Part shown: piece by piece, positions 36,834-45,519 of the stretch
How the letters are laid out: each line of letters begins with the position of its first letter
How positions within the stretch are numbered: the stretch's first letter is position 1
From: PUPG01 sp031323845
GTDB taxonomy: Bacteria; Bacteroidota; Bacteroidia; Bacteroidales; UBA7960
Length of the DNA stretch: 64,000 bases
Assembly: GCA_031323845.1 (NCBI GenBank)
Contig: JAVIYP010000002.1
Location: 1-64,000, forward strand
Reading direction: 5' to 3'
Made by a program: the position numbers and the translations under genes
The notes under the pieces: generated by a model
Database searches by the model: none
What the model saw: the letters and a program-made list of their open reading frames with translations, nothing else
What the model was told of the DNA's origin: nothing

Positions 36834-37022
36834 GGTATCGTCCGTTTTTTTAGAAACCCTGAGGTGTTCTTGTAACGACAGGGCTCCTTAGTAAAACATT
36901 ATCTCATAAAACACCGGATCAAACTCCGGGCCAACCTGCGAGGGTCAAACAATACTGCGACAAAATGACACCCTTCGGCCGGAGAGACCGTGGATGTTGG
37001 CCGACATGCTGACAGTCAAGAG

Positions 37023-37550
37023 TTAAAGATATAAGTCAATTAAACCGGCAGGAGGGTTCAGCACCATGCTTTTCTCAGTGTGGTTCGTCCGTATGATCAT
37101 ATCCTGGTTGGCGGGAATCAGGATTTCCCTGTCTCCCGCCATGATACGGAATACCGGATTGTCAGGATATTCAATAATGGCATCAACAATGCCAAGAAAT
37201 TTATTATCGGGAAGAAAGACCTTGTAGTTTAGGCAGCTCCGCATTTTTTCCGACCGCCTTTTTTCTGCAGGAATACGAGAGAGCGGAAGGTATAATTCTC
37301 TCTCACATAAATGACGAGCCTTGCCGTCATCAGTAACGTCCTCAAACCTGATCACCGCTTCTTTTTCTTTGCGTCGGACCGTAAGTTCTTCAATAAAAAA
37401 AGGAACCAGTTTCCCTTCAATCAGAACGAAAACTGCTTCCTTTTCTTTCAGGAGTGCTGTGTCTTCTGATGCCAATAGCACCACCACATCACCTTCAAAA
37501 CCTGTTGTTTTTGAAATATAACCCAGATAATAAGAGTCTTCGGTTTTCAT
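37023..37550 (-). CDS. rimM: 16S rRNA processing protein RimM
   Basis: The protein has 175 residues. The N-terminal beta-barrel domain (YLGYISKTTGFEGDVVV) and the C-terminal PRC-like domain (LNYKVFLPDNKFLGIVDAII) are those of RimM, which binds S19 and helps mature the 30S head. It follows rpsP by 26 bp, the usual rpsP-rimM order. trmD and rplS, often next, do not follow. Confidence 0.94.
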   Translation of the reverse strand: MKTEDSYYLGYISKTTGFEGDVVVLLASEDTALLKEKEAVFVLIEGKLVPFFIEELTVRRKEKEAVIRFEDVTDDGKARHLCERELYLPLSRIPAEKRRSEKMRSCLNYKVFLPDNKFLGIVDAIIEYPDNPVFRIMAGDREILIPANQDMIIRTNHTEKSMVLNPPAGLIDLYL

Positions 37551-37576
37551 CTTATTGGGTTATTGTAATCAGGAGC

Positions 37577-38245
37577 TTACTCGGCTTTATCTGCCGGCTT
37601 ATCCTGTTCTTCGGTGTTCTCCGGCTCTTCAGCTTTTTCCGGCTCTTCCGGCTTATCTTGCGCTTCGGCTACCTGATCTGGTTTTTCTTCCGTTGCGGCT
37701 TCCTCTTCTGCAGTGGCTTCCGTGGCTTCTGCAACAGCACCTTCTTCAGCCTCTTCCGCGAGTTTTTCTTCGACCTTCAGATTTTCTTTTGCACGTTTTT
37801 TTGCAAGTTCAGCAGCGCGGGCTTCATTTACCTTGCGTTCTTCTTCGAGGACCAATTTTGCTTTTTCCTTTTTGGAAAGCATGTCATCTTTTTTCGCCTG
37901 CTCTACTTTCTCTTGCTTTTCCTTGAGCCATGCCTGGAATTTTACTTCCGCCTGCTCTTCTGTCATAGCTCCTTTTTTAACGCCTTTCAGCAGGTGATGC
38001 TTAAGCATTACGCCCTGGTTCGAGAGTATGCTGCGCGCAGTATCTGTGGGTTGAGCCCCTGTTTGCACCCAGTAAAGTGAGCGTTCAAAATTAATTGAAA
38101 TGGTAGAGGGGTGCGTCATGGGGTTATAAGTGCCAAGTTTCTCAATGAATCTTCCGTCCCGGGGTGCACGACCATCCGCTACTACCAAGTGATAAAAAGG
38201 TTGTCCCTTTTTACCGTGTCTCTGTAGTCTGATCTTTGTTGGCAT
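37577..38245 (-). CDS. rpsP: 30S ribosomal protein S16 with a long acidic C-terminal tail
   Basis: The protein has 222 residues. Residues 1 to about 85 are the S16 core (MPTKIRLQRHGKKGQPFYH). The remaining part is a helical, Ala/Glu/Lys-rich extension ending in a very acidic tail. Bacteroidota S16 proteins are commonly extended like this, so the length is not an error. S16 is an early-binding 30S protein needed for assembly. First gene of the rpsP-rimM operon. Confidence 0.96.
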   Translation of the reverse strand: MPTKIRLQRHGKKGQPFYHLVVADGRAPRDGRFIEKLGTYNPMTHPSTISINFERSLYWVQTGAQPTDTARSILSNQGVMLKHHLLKGVKKGAMTEEQAEVKFQAWLKEKQEKVEQAKKDDMLSKKEKAKLVLEEERKVNEARAAELAKKRAKENLKVEEKLAEEAEEGAVAEATEATAEEEAATEEKPDQVAEAQDKPEEPEKAEEPENTEEQDKPADKAE

Positions 38246-38293
38246 TGTTGTTTGTTTTAATGATAATAATTAATAACGTGTTTTTTTGAGGGT

Positions 38294-38302
38294 GCAAATA
38301 TC
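38294..38302 (-). promoter_or_regulatory. Candidate -7 box for rpsP-rimM
   Basis: The reverse strand reads GATATTTGC followed by ACCC, one mismatch from TAnnTTTGC, about 48 bp upstream of the rpsP ATG. Confidence 0.4.
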
Positions 38303-38347
38303 GTTCTTTTTTCTTGAATAAAAAAATAAAACTGACCGAAAATCAGG

Positions 38348-38377
38348 TTTGGGATAAGAAGTTTTTCCCTAATTTTA
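38348..38377 (+). promoter_or_regulatory. Candidate promoter for dnaE
   Basis: TTTG (38348-38351) and TAATTTTA (38370-38377, one mismatch) are separated by 18 bp, close to the 19 bp Bacteroidota spacing, and lie just before the dnaE ATG at 38397. Confidence 0.45.
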
Positions 38378-38396
38378 TTGTTTAAAAAACCTGTTC

Positions 38397-41300
38397 ATGA
38401 CAATTCCCGACTTCACTCATTTACACGTACATACGCAATATTCTATTCTGGATGGAGCTTCGGCCATAGAACCTCTTATCAGAAAAGCTGCCGAAGATGG
38501 CATGAAGGCACTTGCCATTACCGACCACGGAAATATGTACGGAGTTCTTGAGTTTATCAATACTGCTGTACACCATAAAGTCAAGCCTATTATTGGTTGT
38601 GAGATGTATGTTACTGATGGCAGCCGGTTTGAGCGGAAGGGCAGGGAAGACAGGAGCGGCTATCATATGATCTTGCTCGCTAAAAACCTGCAGGGTTACA
38701 AAAACCTCTCACGTTTATGCTCACTGGGTTACCTTGAGGGCTTTTACTATACTCCTCGCATTGATAAGGAGTTGTTATTCAGGTATCATGAGGGTCTCAT
38801 TGCCACATCGGCCTGTTTGGGAGGCGAGATCCCGCAAACCATCATGAACAAAGGAGAGGAGGCTGCCGAGCTGATTCTTGAACAATACCTGGATGTCTTT
38901 GGTGATGATTTTTACCTGGAGCTGCAGCGGCACGGGCTTGAAGAGCAGGAGCCTGTGAACCGGTCGCTGATCCGTATGGCCGGTAAGTTTAACGTTCCCC
39001 TGATCGCTTCGAACGATGTCCACTACATCAATGCCGAAGATGCCAGGGCGCACGACATCCTGATCTGTCTGCAGACGGGTCGTGACCTGGACGACAATAC
39101 CAGGATGCGCTATTCGGGGCAGGAATACCTGAAGACCCGCAAAGAAATGGCCGACCTGTTTTCGGACGTTCCGGAGGCACTTTCGGGCACCATGGCGATT
39201 GCTGATAAAATTGAGGAATATTCGATCAGGGCAAAGCAGGTCATGCTGCCCAACTTCCCGCTGGCCGAAGGTTTTGAATCGGAGGATGATTACCTGAGGC
39301 ATCTCAGCTACCAGGGAGCGGCGAAACGTTATCCCAAAATAACGGAGGAAATCAGCGAACGGCTCGACTATGAGCTAAAGGTGATCAAGGAGATGGGGTT
39401 TGCCGGCTATTTTCTGATTGTGCAGGACTTTATCAACGAAGCACGCCAGCTGGGCGTTGCCGTCGGACCCGGAAGGGGCAGTGCTGCCGGATCGGCCATA
39501 GCCTACTGCACCGGCATTACCGACATTGACCCCATAAAATACAACCTGCTTTTTGAACGCTTTCTGAATCCGGAAAGGATCTCTATGCCGGATATTGATA
39601 TTGATTTTGATGATGAAGGACGTGAAAAAGTCATACAATATGTGATAGACAAATATGGCCGTGATAAGGTCGCACAGATTGTGACTTTTGGCACTATGGC
39701 CGCCCGTTCAAGCATCCGCGATGTTGCCAGGGTCCTTAAGCTGCCCCTGCCGGAGGCCGACAGGCTGGCCAAACTGGTGCCGGAACGTCCCGGTGTTTCG
39801 CTTAAAGATGCATACAAGGAAATACCCGAGTTGAACCAGGCCCTGACACAAGGTTCACCGGAAGTCAGGGAAACCCTTGAACTGGCCAGGAGTCTCGAAG
39901 GTTCTTGCCGGCAAACAGGTGTGCACGCCTGCGGTGTAATCATCGGGCCGACAAACCTGGTGGATTGCCTTCCGCTCAGCACTCAAAAAGATACCGACCT
40001 TCCGGTAACTCAATATGAAGGAAAAAACGTTGAGTCGGTGGGCATGCTGAAGATGGACTTTCTTGGTCTCAAAACCCTGTCCATCATTAAAGAAACGCTC
40101 CGGAACATAGAAAAGAGGTATGGCAGCAAGATTGACATCGACAACATTCCGCTGGATGACGAAAACACCTATGCCCTGTATCAAAGGGGAGACACCGTTG
40201 GTACGTTTCAGTTCGAATCGCAGGGAATGCGCGAATACCTGAAGGAGTTGAAACCTTCCAACATCGAAGACCTCATTGCCATGAATGCCCTCTACCGGCC
40301 AGGACCCATGGGCTTTATCCCGCTGTATATCAAGCGCAAACACGGGCAGCAACCGGTCGAATACCCGCACCCCTGGCTGGAAGAAATTCTGAAACCCACC
40401 TACGGCATCATGGTTTACCAGGAGCAAATCATGGAAGCAGCCAGGATCATGGCCGGATTTACACTGGGAAATGCGGATATCCTGAGAAGGGCTATGGGTA
40501 AGAAGAAAAAGCAGGAGATGGATCACCAGAAAGCTCACTTTGTTGAAGGGGCCATTAGCAAAGGCATCAAGAAAGGAACCGCCGAAAAGATTTTTGAAGT
40601 CATTCAACGCTTTGCTGAATACGGCTTTAACCGTTCACACTCAGCAGCATATTCTGTGGTTGCTTACAGAACTGCCTATCTTAAGGCCAATTATACCCCT
40701 GAGTTTATGGCCGCTGTGCTTACACACAACTTCAGCGATATCAAAAAGATCACCCAAATGATGGAAGAGTGCCAGCGCCAGCAAATTCCGGTGCTTGGCC
40801 CTGATGTCAACGAAAGTACCTTCAACTTTGTGGTTAATGATAAAGGGGAAATCCGTTTCGGGCTGGGTGCCATAAAAGGCGTTGGAGAGGGTGCCGTTGA
40901 AAATATTGTAGAAGAACGCGAAACCAATGGTCCTTTCAAAAACATCTTTGACTTTGCCAAACGGGTTAACCTGCGAAGCGTAAATAAAAAGGTCTTTGAA
41001 TCGCTGGCAAAAGCAGGTGCATTTGATTGTTTTGCAGGATGTCACCGCGCCCAGTTTTTTTATACTGAGGATAATGGAGCCAGCACCTTTATTGATAAGA
41101 TCATCAGGCATACCAACAATGTGCTGGCACGCGAAAATACGTCGCAAATGAACTTGTTTGAGGACACTGCAGAGGTCGTTCTTCCCGACCCTGAATTACC
41201 CCAGTGCACTCCCTGGAGCGTCATAGAAGTGCTTCAGCAGGAAAAAGAAGTAACGGGGATGTATATTTCCGGTCATCCGCTCGACAATTACAAAATACAC

Positions 41301-41861
41301 ATCAAGAGCTATTGCAATACAGCAATTGGTGAACTGAGAAACCTGCATGCTTTGGGTAACAAAGAACTGGTCTTTGCAGGCATCATAAGCAATGCCGTGC
41401 ATAAATACACCAAAAACGGCAGTCCCTATGCCAGCTTTCAGATTGAAGACTATTCAGACTCTTATCAGCTGTTTCTTTTTGCAGAAGATTATCTGAAATT
41501 CAAACACTTTCTTGAGTCACAAAATGGGGTGATGATCAGGGCGAACCTGCAGGTCAACAGACGCAATCCGGCCCAGCTCGACATACGAATCAAAAGCATC
41601 AGCCTGTTAAGTGAACTGGTGGACCTGAAAAGCGCAGAGCTTTTGCTGCAAATACCGGTAGCCGATGTTGACGAAAAGTTTGTAAGCATCATGCACAAGC
41701 TGGCCAAAAAGCACAAAGGGAAAGCACGCCTGAAAATATCACTGCTGGATTCACTGGAACATTTTTCAGTGGATATGTTTTCGCGCAACACAAAAGTTGA
41801 AGCCGTAAGCTTTTTAAAAGAATTTTTGAAATATTACAATGTGGGATATCGTTTAAATTGA
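38397..41861 (+). CDS. dnaE: DNA polymerase III alpha subunit DnaE
   Basis: The protein has 1154 residues, the usual DnaE length. The N-terminal PHP domain begins HLHVHTQYSILDGA; the polymerase active site carries GPGRGSAAGS and PDIDIDFDD; the OB domain lies near residues 985-1070. It is the replicative polymerase. No PolC is visible. The downstream trxA starts 74 bp later. Confidence 0.98.
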   Translation: MTIPDFTHLHVHTQYSILDGASAIEPLIRKAAEDGMKALAITDHGNMYGVLEFINTAVHHKVKPIIGCEMYVTDGSRFERKGREDRSGYHMILLAKNLQGYKNLSRLCSLGYLEGFYYTPRIDKELLFRYHEGLIATSACLGGEIPQTIMNKGEEAAELILEQYLDVFGDDFYLELQRHGLEEQEPVNRSLIRMAGKFNVPLIASNDVHYINAEDARAHDILICLQTGRDLDDNTRMRYSGQEYLKTRKEMADLFSDVPEALSGTMAIADKIEEYSIRAKQVMLPNFPLAEGFESEDDYLRHLSYQGAAKRYPKITEEISERLDYELKVIKEMGFAGYFLIVQDFINEARQLGVAVGPGRGSAAGSAIAYCTGITDIDPIKYNLLFERFLNPERISMPDIDIDFDDEGREKVIQYVIDKYGRDKVAQIVTFGTMAARSSIRDVARVLKLPLPEADRLAKLVPERPGVSLKDAYKEIPELNQALTQGSPEVRETLELARSLEGSCRQTGVHACGVIIGPTNLVDCLPLSTQKDTDLPVTQYEGKNVESVGMLKMDFLGLKTLSIIKETLRNIEKRYGSKIDIDNIPLDDENTYALYQRGDTVGTFQFESQGMREYLKELKPSNIEDLIAMNALYRPGPMGFIPLYIKRKHGQQPVEYPHPWLEEILKPTYGIMVYQEQIMEAARIMAGFTLGNADILRRAMGKKKKQEMDHQKAHFVEGAISKGIKKGTAEKIFEVIQRFAEYGFNRSHSAAYSVVAYRTAYLKANYTPEFMAAVLTHNFSDIKKITQMMEECQRQQIPVLGPDVNESTFNFVVNDKGEIRFGLGAIKGVGEGAVENIVEERETNGPFKNIFDFAKRVNLRSVNKKVFESLAKAGAFDCFAGCHRAQFFYTEDNGASTFIDKIIRHTNNVLARENTSQMNLFEDTAEVVLPDPELPQCTPWSVIEVLQQEKEVTGMYISGHPLDNYKIHIKSYCNTAIGELRNLHALGNKELVFAGIISNAVHKYTKNGSPYASFQIEDYSDSYQLFLFAEDYLKFKHFLESQNGVMIRANLQVNRRNPAQLDIRIKSISLLSELVDLKSAELLLQIPVADVDEKFVSIMHKLAKKHKGKARLKISLLDSLEHFSVDMFSRNTKVEAVSFLKEFLKYYNVGYRLN

Positions 41862-41935
41862 TGATTATAATCATGACCATATCCACAAAAAAATGATACT
41901 TTTATATTCTTATTTTCAATTTAAATTTTGAAACT

Positions 41936-42253
41936 ATGGCAATGGAATTTACCGATTCGAATTTTGAAGAACTCGTTGTGAAATCAGACAAGCCTGTATT
42001 GGTTGACTTTTGGGCAGAATGGTGCGGTCCCTGCCGCATGGTGGCGCCTATTGTTTCTGAGATTTCCCAGGAATACGATGGCAGGGTGGTGGTAGGAAAG
42101 TGCGACGTCGACAGCAACCCTGATGTGGCCATGAAATATGGTATCCGCAACATTCCGACCATTCTGTTTTTTAAGGATGGAGAAATTGTGGATAAGCAGG
42201 TTGGTGCTGTCCCAAAATCCGTGCTGACGGATAAACTTGACAACTTGTTGTAG
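41936..42253 (+). CDS. trxA: Thioredoxin
   Basis: The protein has 105 residues. The active site is WCGPC near residue 30, preceded by VDFWAE, and the cis-proline region is RNIPTILFF. It reduces disulfides in cytoplasmic proteins. No signal peptide. An AT-rich 74 bp spacer separates it from dnaE; the DUF58 gene follows after 45 bp. An ATG two codons later is equally possible as start. Confidence 0.96.
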   Translation: MAMEFTDSNFEELVVKSDKPVLVDFWAEWCGPCRMVAPIVSEISQEYDGRVVVGKCDVDSNPDVAMKYGIRNIPTILFFKDGEIVDKQVGAVPKSVLTDKLDNLL

Positions 42254-42298
42254 TTTTTAGATGTCGGTGACCTTGTCGCTGCAAAAACCATAGTTCTT

Positions 42299-43234
42299 TT
42301 GATTAAACAAATTGATCCTGAAGTGCCGGGTCGCTTTGGCAACCTCGACTTCCTGGCCCGTCAGGTTGTAGAGGGTTTTATTACCGGCATGCATAAAAGT
42401 CCTTTTCACGGCTTTTCCGTTGAATTTGCCGAACACAGGATATACAACCCCGGGGAAAGCACCAGGCATATTGACTGGAAATTATTCGCCAGGACAGAAA
42501 AACTCTTTGTAAAACGATATGAAGAGGAAACGAATCTTCGTTGCCAGATCGTTATTGATACTTCTTCTTCCATGCATTTCAGGGGAGCCGGCCGCGACAC
42601 AGCCGGAACTTCCTCAAAACTCGACTTTTCCATAGAGTGCGCCGCCGCTCTTATTTATCTGCTCAGAAAACAAAGAGATGCCGTGGGGCTGAGCCTCCTC
42701 TCCGATAAAACCGAGCTTCATACGGAGGCTAAGTCAAGCAGCGTCCATTATAAAATGCTTTATACGCATCTTGATAAAATCTACAAAAAAAAGCAGCAGG
42801 CGCTCAATGTCACTACCAATACATCCGGGTTGCTGCATTTACTTGCCGAGAAGATACACAAGCGGTCGCTGGTGGTCATTTTTTCCGATATGATGGACAA
42901 TCAGGCAAGTCCTGATGCCTTATTTTCAGCCCTTCAGCACCTTAAACATAACAAGCACGAGGTAATCCTCTTCCATGTATATGAAAGGGAGCAGGAGCGG
43001 GATCTTTCATACAAAAGCAGGCCTTTCCGTTTTATTGATATGGAGACCGGAAAAAGTCTTCGTTTAAACCCTGCTGACATCAAGGATAAGTATGTGCAGA
43101 GCATGGCTGATTATTTCCATAATCTGCGCCTGAAATGTATGCAATATAAAATTGACTTTGTTCCCGGAGAAATCAATGAAGGCTATGAAAAAGTACTGAT
43201 GGGTTTTCTCGTTAAGCGTGCCAAGCTCTATTAA
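42299..43234 (+). CDS. DUF58 (vWA-like) protein
   Basis: The protein has 311 residues. The segment HGFSVEFAEHR followed by DIDWKL-like HIDWKLFART is the DUF58 signature, and VIDTSSSM is the metal-site motif of the vWA fold. DUF58 proteins usually sit beside a MoxR ATPase and Bat proteins, but here it is alone after trxA, 18 kb from batC-E. The start appears to be TTG at 42299, as no in-frame ATG lies between it and the stop at 42251. Role unknown. Confidence 0.85.
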   Translation: MIKQIDPEVPGRFGNLDFLARQVVEGFITGMHKSPFHGFSVEFAEHRIYNPGESTRHIDWKLFARTEKLFVKRYEEETNLRCQIVIDTSSSMHFRGAGRDTAGTSSKLDFSIECAAALIYLLRKQRDAVGLSLLSDKTELHTEAKSSSVHYKMLYTHLDKIYKKKQQALNVTTNTSGLLHLLAEKIHKRSLVVIFSDMMDNQASPDALFSALQHLKHNKHEVILFHVYEREQERDLSYKSRPFRFIDMETGKSLRLNPADIKDKYVQSMADYFHNLRLKCMQYKIDFVPGEINEGYEKVLMGFLVKRAKLY

Positions 43235-43255
43235 CCGCCATCAAAAAAAAGAATT

Positions 43256-44206
43256 ATGGAACATCCTGCCTTCCTTAACGTATTACCGCTGGTATACGCC
43301 CTTGGGCTTATTGTGGCTGCCTTGTTGATTTTGTGGGTCATCAGCCTGATATTTTTTCAGCGGCAAAGAGCGCGTGCCAGGCGGAAGATGCACAAAATGC
43401 TTGGTTTGATGACGATAAAAAACTCTCATGAGATCAAAGCTCTGAAAGAAAATGAGGAAAAGCTCAAAAACATCATTGACCTTATGAATGAAGGGTTAAT
43501 ACTCACTGGGCCTGATCATCAAATCATTTATGTGAACAAATGCGCATGTGGTCAACTCAAGCGAGGCGAGCAGGATATTCTTGGGAAAAAAATGTCAGCT
43601 TTTGCCGTTGGTCATCCGGAAGCTGCCAGGCTTGATGAGCTTCAGCAAAAAGCGCGCTCCGGGGCTACTTTCAGAGAAGAGTTTCATATGGTACGCGGTG
43701 ATCAGGAGCTGTTCTGGGCCAGTCTTAGCTTTTCATTTCCCAGGGCATTGAAAGGCTTGAAAAAAGGGGCCATTATCGTGATGACAGAGGTTACTCAGCA
43801 CATCCTGACGGAAGAAAAAATGAGGAAACTTACCAACAATCTTGTGCAAAAGGTACGTCAGCTTGATTGTGTATTTGACATGCAGCAAATGCTAAGTGAG
43901 ACAGGCTCCGACAGTGATGCGGCGATTCGCAAAGCGTTAAAGATCATACCGCGCGGACTGCGGTATGAAAGAGACATGCGTGTTGAGATTGTTTATCATA
44001 AAAAGGTTTATCAGTCACACGGGTACCAGCAGACCCAGTGGATCCACAAAACACCGATGAAATCCGGCCAATACCAGGTAGGACATATTGCTGTGAGTTA
44101 TGTCGGTCCTCCGCCACCGAGGCACAGTCAGCCCTTTAAGATAGGAGAGAAGGTGTTGCTGAGAAACCTGGCCGACAAGCTGGTGAAAACCCTTGAAGCG
44201 GTTTAG
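43256..44206 (+). CDS. Membrane-anchored PAS-domain protein without a kinase
   Basis: The protein has 316 residues. One membrane segment (about residues 10-34), a coiled coil (about 40-75) and a PAS domain (about 70-185; IDLMNEGLILTGPDHQIIYVN) are followed by a region (about 190-316) that I do not recognise and that lacks histidine-kinase or cyclase motifs. It may signal through its C-terminal part or by dimerisation with another protein. It lies 21 bp after the DUF58 gene. Confidence 0.75.
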   Translation: MEHPAFLNVLPLVYALGLIVAALLILWVISLIFFQRQRARARRKMHKMLGLMTIKNSHEIKALKENEEKLKNIIDLMNEGLILTGPDHQIIYVNKCACGQLKRGEQDILGKKMSAFAVGHPEAARLDELQQKARSGATFREEFHMVRGDQELFWASLSFSFPRALKGLKKGAIIVMTEVTQHILTEEKMRKLTNNLVQKVRQLDCVFDMQQMLSETGSDSDAAIRKALKIIPRGLRYERDMRVEIVYHKKVYQSHGYQQTQWIHKTPMKSGQYQVGHIAVSYVGPPPPRHSQPFKIGEKVLLRNLADKLVKTLEAV

Positions 44207-44244
44207 TGTTCCGTAGCCTGCCGTATTGGCTGTAATCAGGATTA

Positions 44245-45489
44245 TTACAGCACATTGACAATCTTGCCGGTTGCATATTCACCTTTATCCAGCTTTTCTT
44301 TAACCTTTGAGAAGGCTTCCAGCGTATATTCCACGTCTTCGAGTGTATGCATGGCTGTAGGGATGAGTCTCAGTATGATCATGCCTTTTGGAATCACGGG
44401 GTAGGCCACGACGGAACAGAAGATATTAAAGTTTTCTCTGAGATCGTGCGTAAGGTTAGTCCCTTCGGGGGTGTCGCCGCTTAGGACTACCGGGGTAACA
44501 GGCGATTCGGTAAGACCGATGTTGAAGCCCCGTTTTACCAGTCCGTTTTGCAGGGCCCTGGTTATGGTCCAAAGCTTTTCACGCAGTCCGGGATTATTGC
44601 GCATAAGTTCGAGGCGCTTCAGTGCTCCGGCCACAATGGGCATGGGCAGCGATTTTGCGTAGATCTGGCTGCGCATATTGTACATAAGATAGGTGATCAC
44701 TTCTTTTGGGCCGGCTACGAAAGCGCCGATAGAAGCCACAGCTTTGGCGAACGTTCCGAAGAAAACATCGATTTCGTCCTGAACACCAAGATGTTCACCC
44801 GTGCCTGCGCCTGTTTTACCCATGGTACCGAAGCCGTGGGCATCGTCAACCAGCAGGCGGAAGTTAAATTCCTTTTTCATGGCAGCGATCTTGTCGAGCT
44901 TGCCAAGGTCGCCCGACATGCCAAAAACGCCTTCCGTGATCACCAGGATACCGCCACCGGTCTTATCAGCCAGTATGCGGGCCCGTTCCAGCTGTTTCCG
45001 CAGGCTTTCCATGTTGTTATGCGGATATACAAACCGTTTCCCCAGGTGCATGCGTAACCCGTCAATGATACAGGCGTGCGACTCTGAATCATAAACAACC
45101 ACATCGTTTCTGTCAAGAAGGGCATCAATGATGGATACCATACCCTGATAGCCGTAATTCAGCAGGTAGGCTGACTCTTTGCCGACAAAGGCGGCCAATT
45201 CGTTTTCCAACTGCTCATGAAGATCCGTTTGTCCCGACATCATCCGGGCTCCCATAGGCAATGCCATGCCATATTGAGCGGTTGCACGGGTATCGGCTTC
45301 ACGCACTTCAGGGTGGTTGGCGAGACCGAGGTAATTATTCAGACTCCAGACAAGACGCTCTTTCCCCTGAAATACCATTCTGTTGGAGATTTCTCCTTCG
45401 AGCTTGGGGAAGGTAAAGTAACCGTGGACCTGACTGGCATATTGACCCAGCGGGCCCAGTTTATTGGTGGCTTTATTAAAGATATCCAT
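44245..45489 (-). CDS. PLP-dependent alpha-oxoamine synthase (serine palmitoyltransferase/KBL-like)
   Basis: The protein has 414 residues. It has the fold and motifs of the alpha-oxoamine synthases: NNYLGLANHPEV, GTRMMSG-like GARMMSGQ, VDDAHGFG, and the PLP lysine in GTFAKAVASIG. The family includes serine palmitoyltransferase (sphingolipids), glycine C-acetyltransferase and BioF. GTFAKAVASIG resembles the serine palmitoyltransferase pattern, and Bacteroidota make sphingolipids, but the substrate is not certain. It is the last gene of a leftward run with uvrB and the rhomboids. Confidence 0.84.
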   Translation of the reverse strand: MDIFNKATNKLGPLGQYASQVHGYFTFPKLEGEISNRMVFQGKERLVWSLNNYLGLANHPEVREADTRATAQYGMALPMGARMMSGQTDLHEQLENELAAFVGKESAYLLNYGYQGMVSIIDALLDRNDVVVYDSESHACIIDGLRMHLGKRFVYPHNNMESLRKQLERARILADKTGGGILVITEGVFGMSGDLGKLDKIAAMKKEFNFRLLVDDAHGFGTMGKTGAGTGEHLGVQDEIDVFFGTFAKAVASIGAFVAGPKEVITYLMYNMRSQIYAKSLPMPIVAGALKRLELMRNNPGLREKLWTITRALQNGLVKRGFNIGLTESPVTPVVLSGDTPEGTNLTHDLRENFNIFCSVVAYPVIPKGMIILRLIPTAMHTLEDVEYTLEAFSKVKEKLDKGEYATGKIVNVL

Positions 45490-45519
45490 AAACGGTGCTA
45501 TTAATAATCAGGAGCAAAT

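Noticed and set aside
37454..38080. 208-codon frame on the + strand, Phe/Leu-rich
   Set aside because: It is the reverse reading of the Glu/Ala/Lys-rich S16 tail; low-complexity composition explains it.
42299..43234. Part of the Bat operon
   Set aside because: It is 18 kb from batC-E, on the opposite strand, and no MoxR gene is adjacent.
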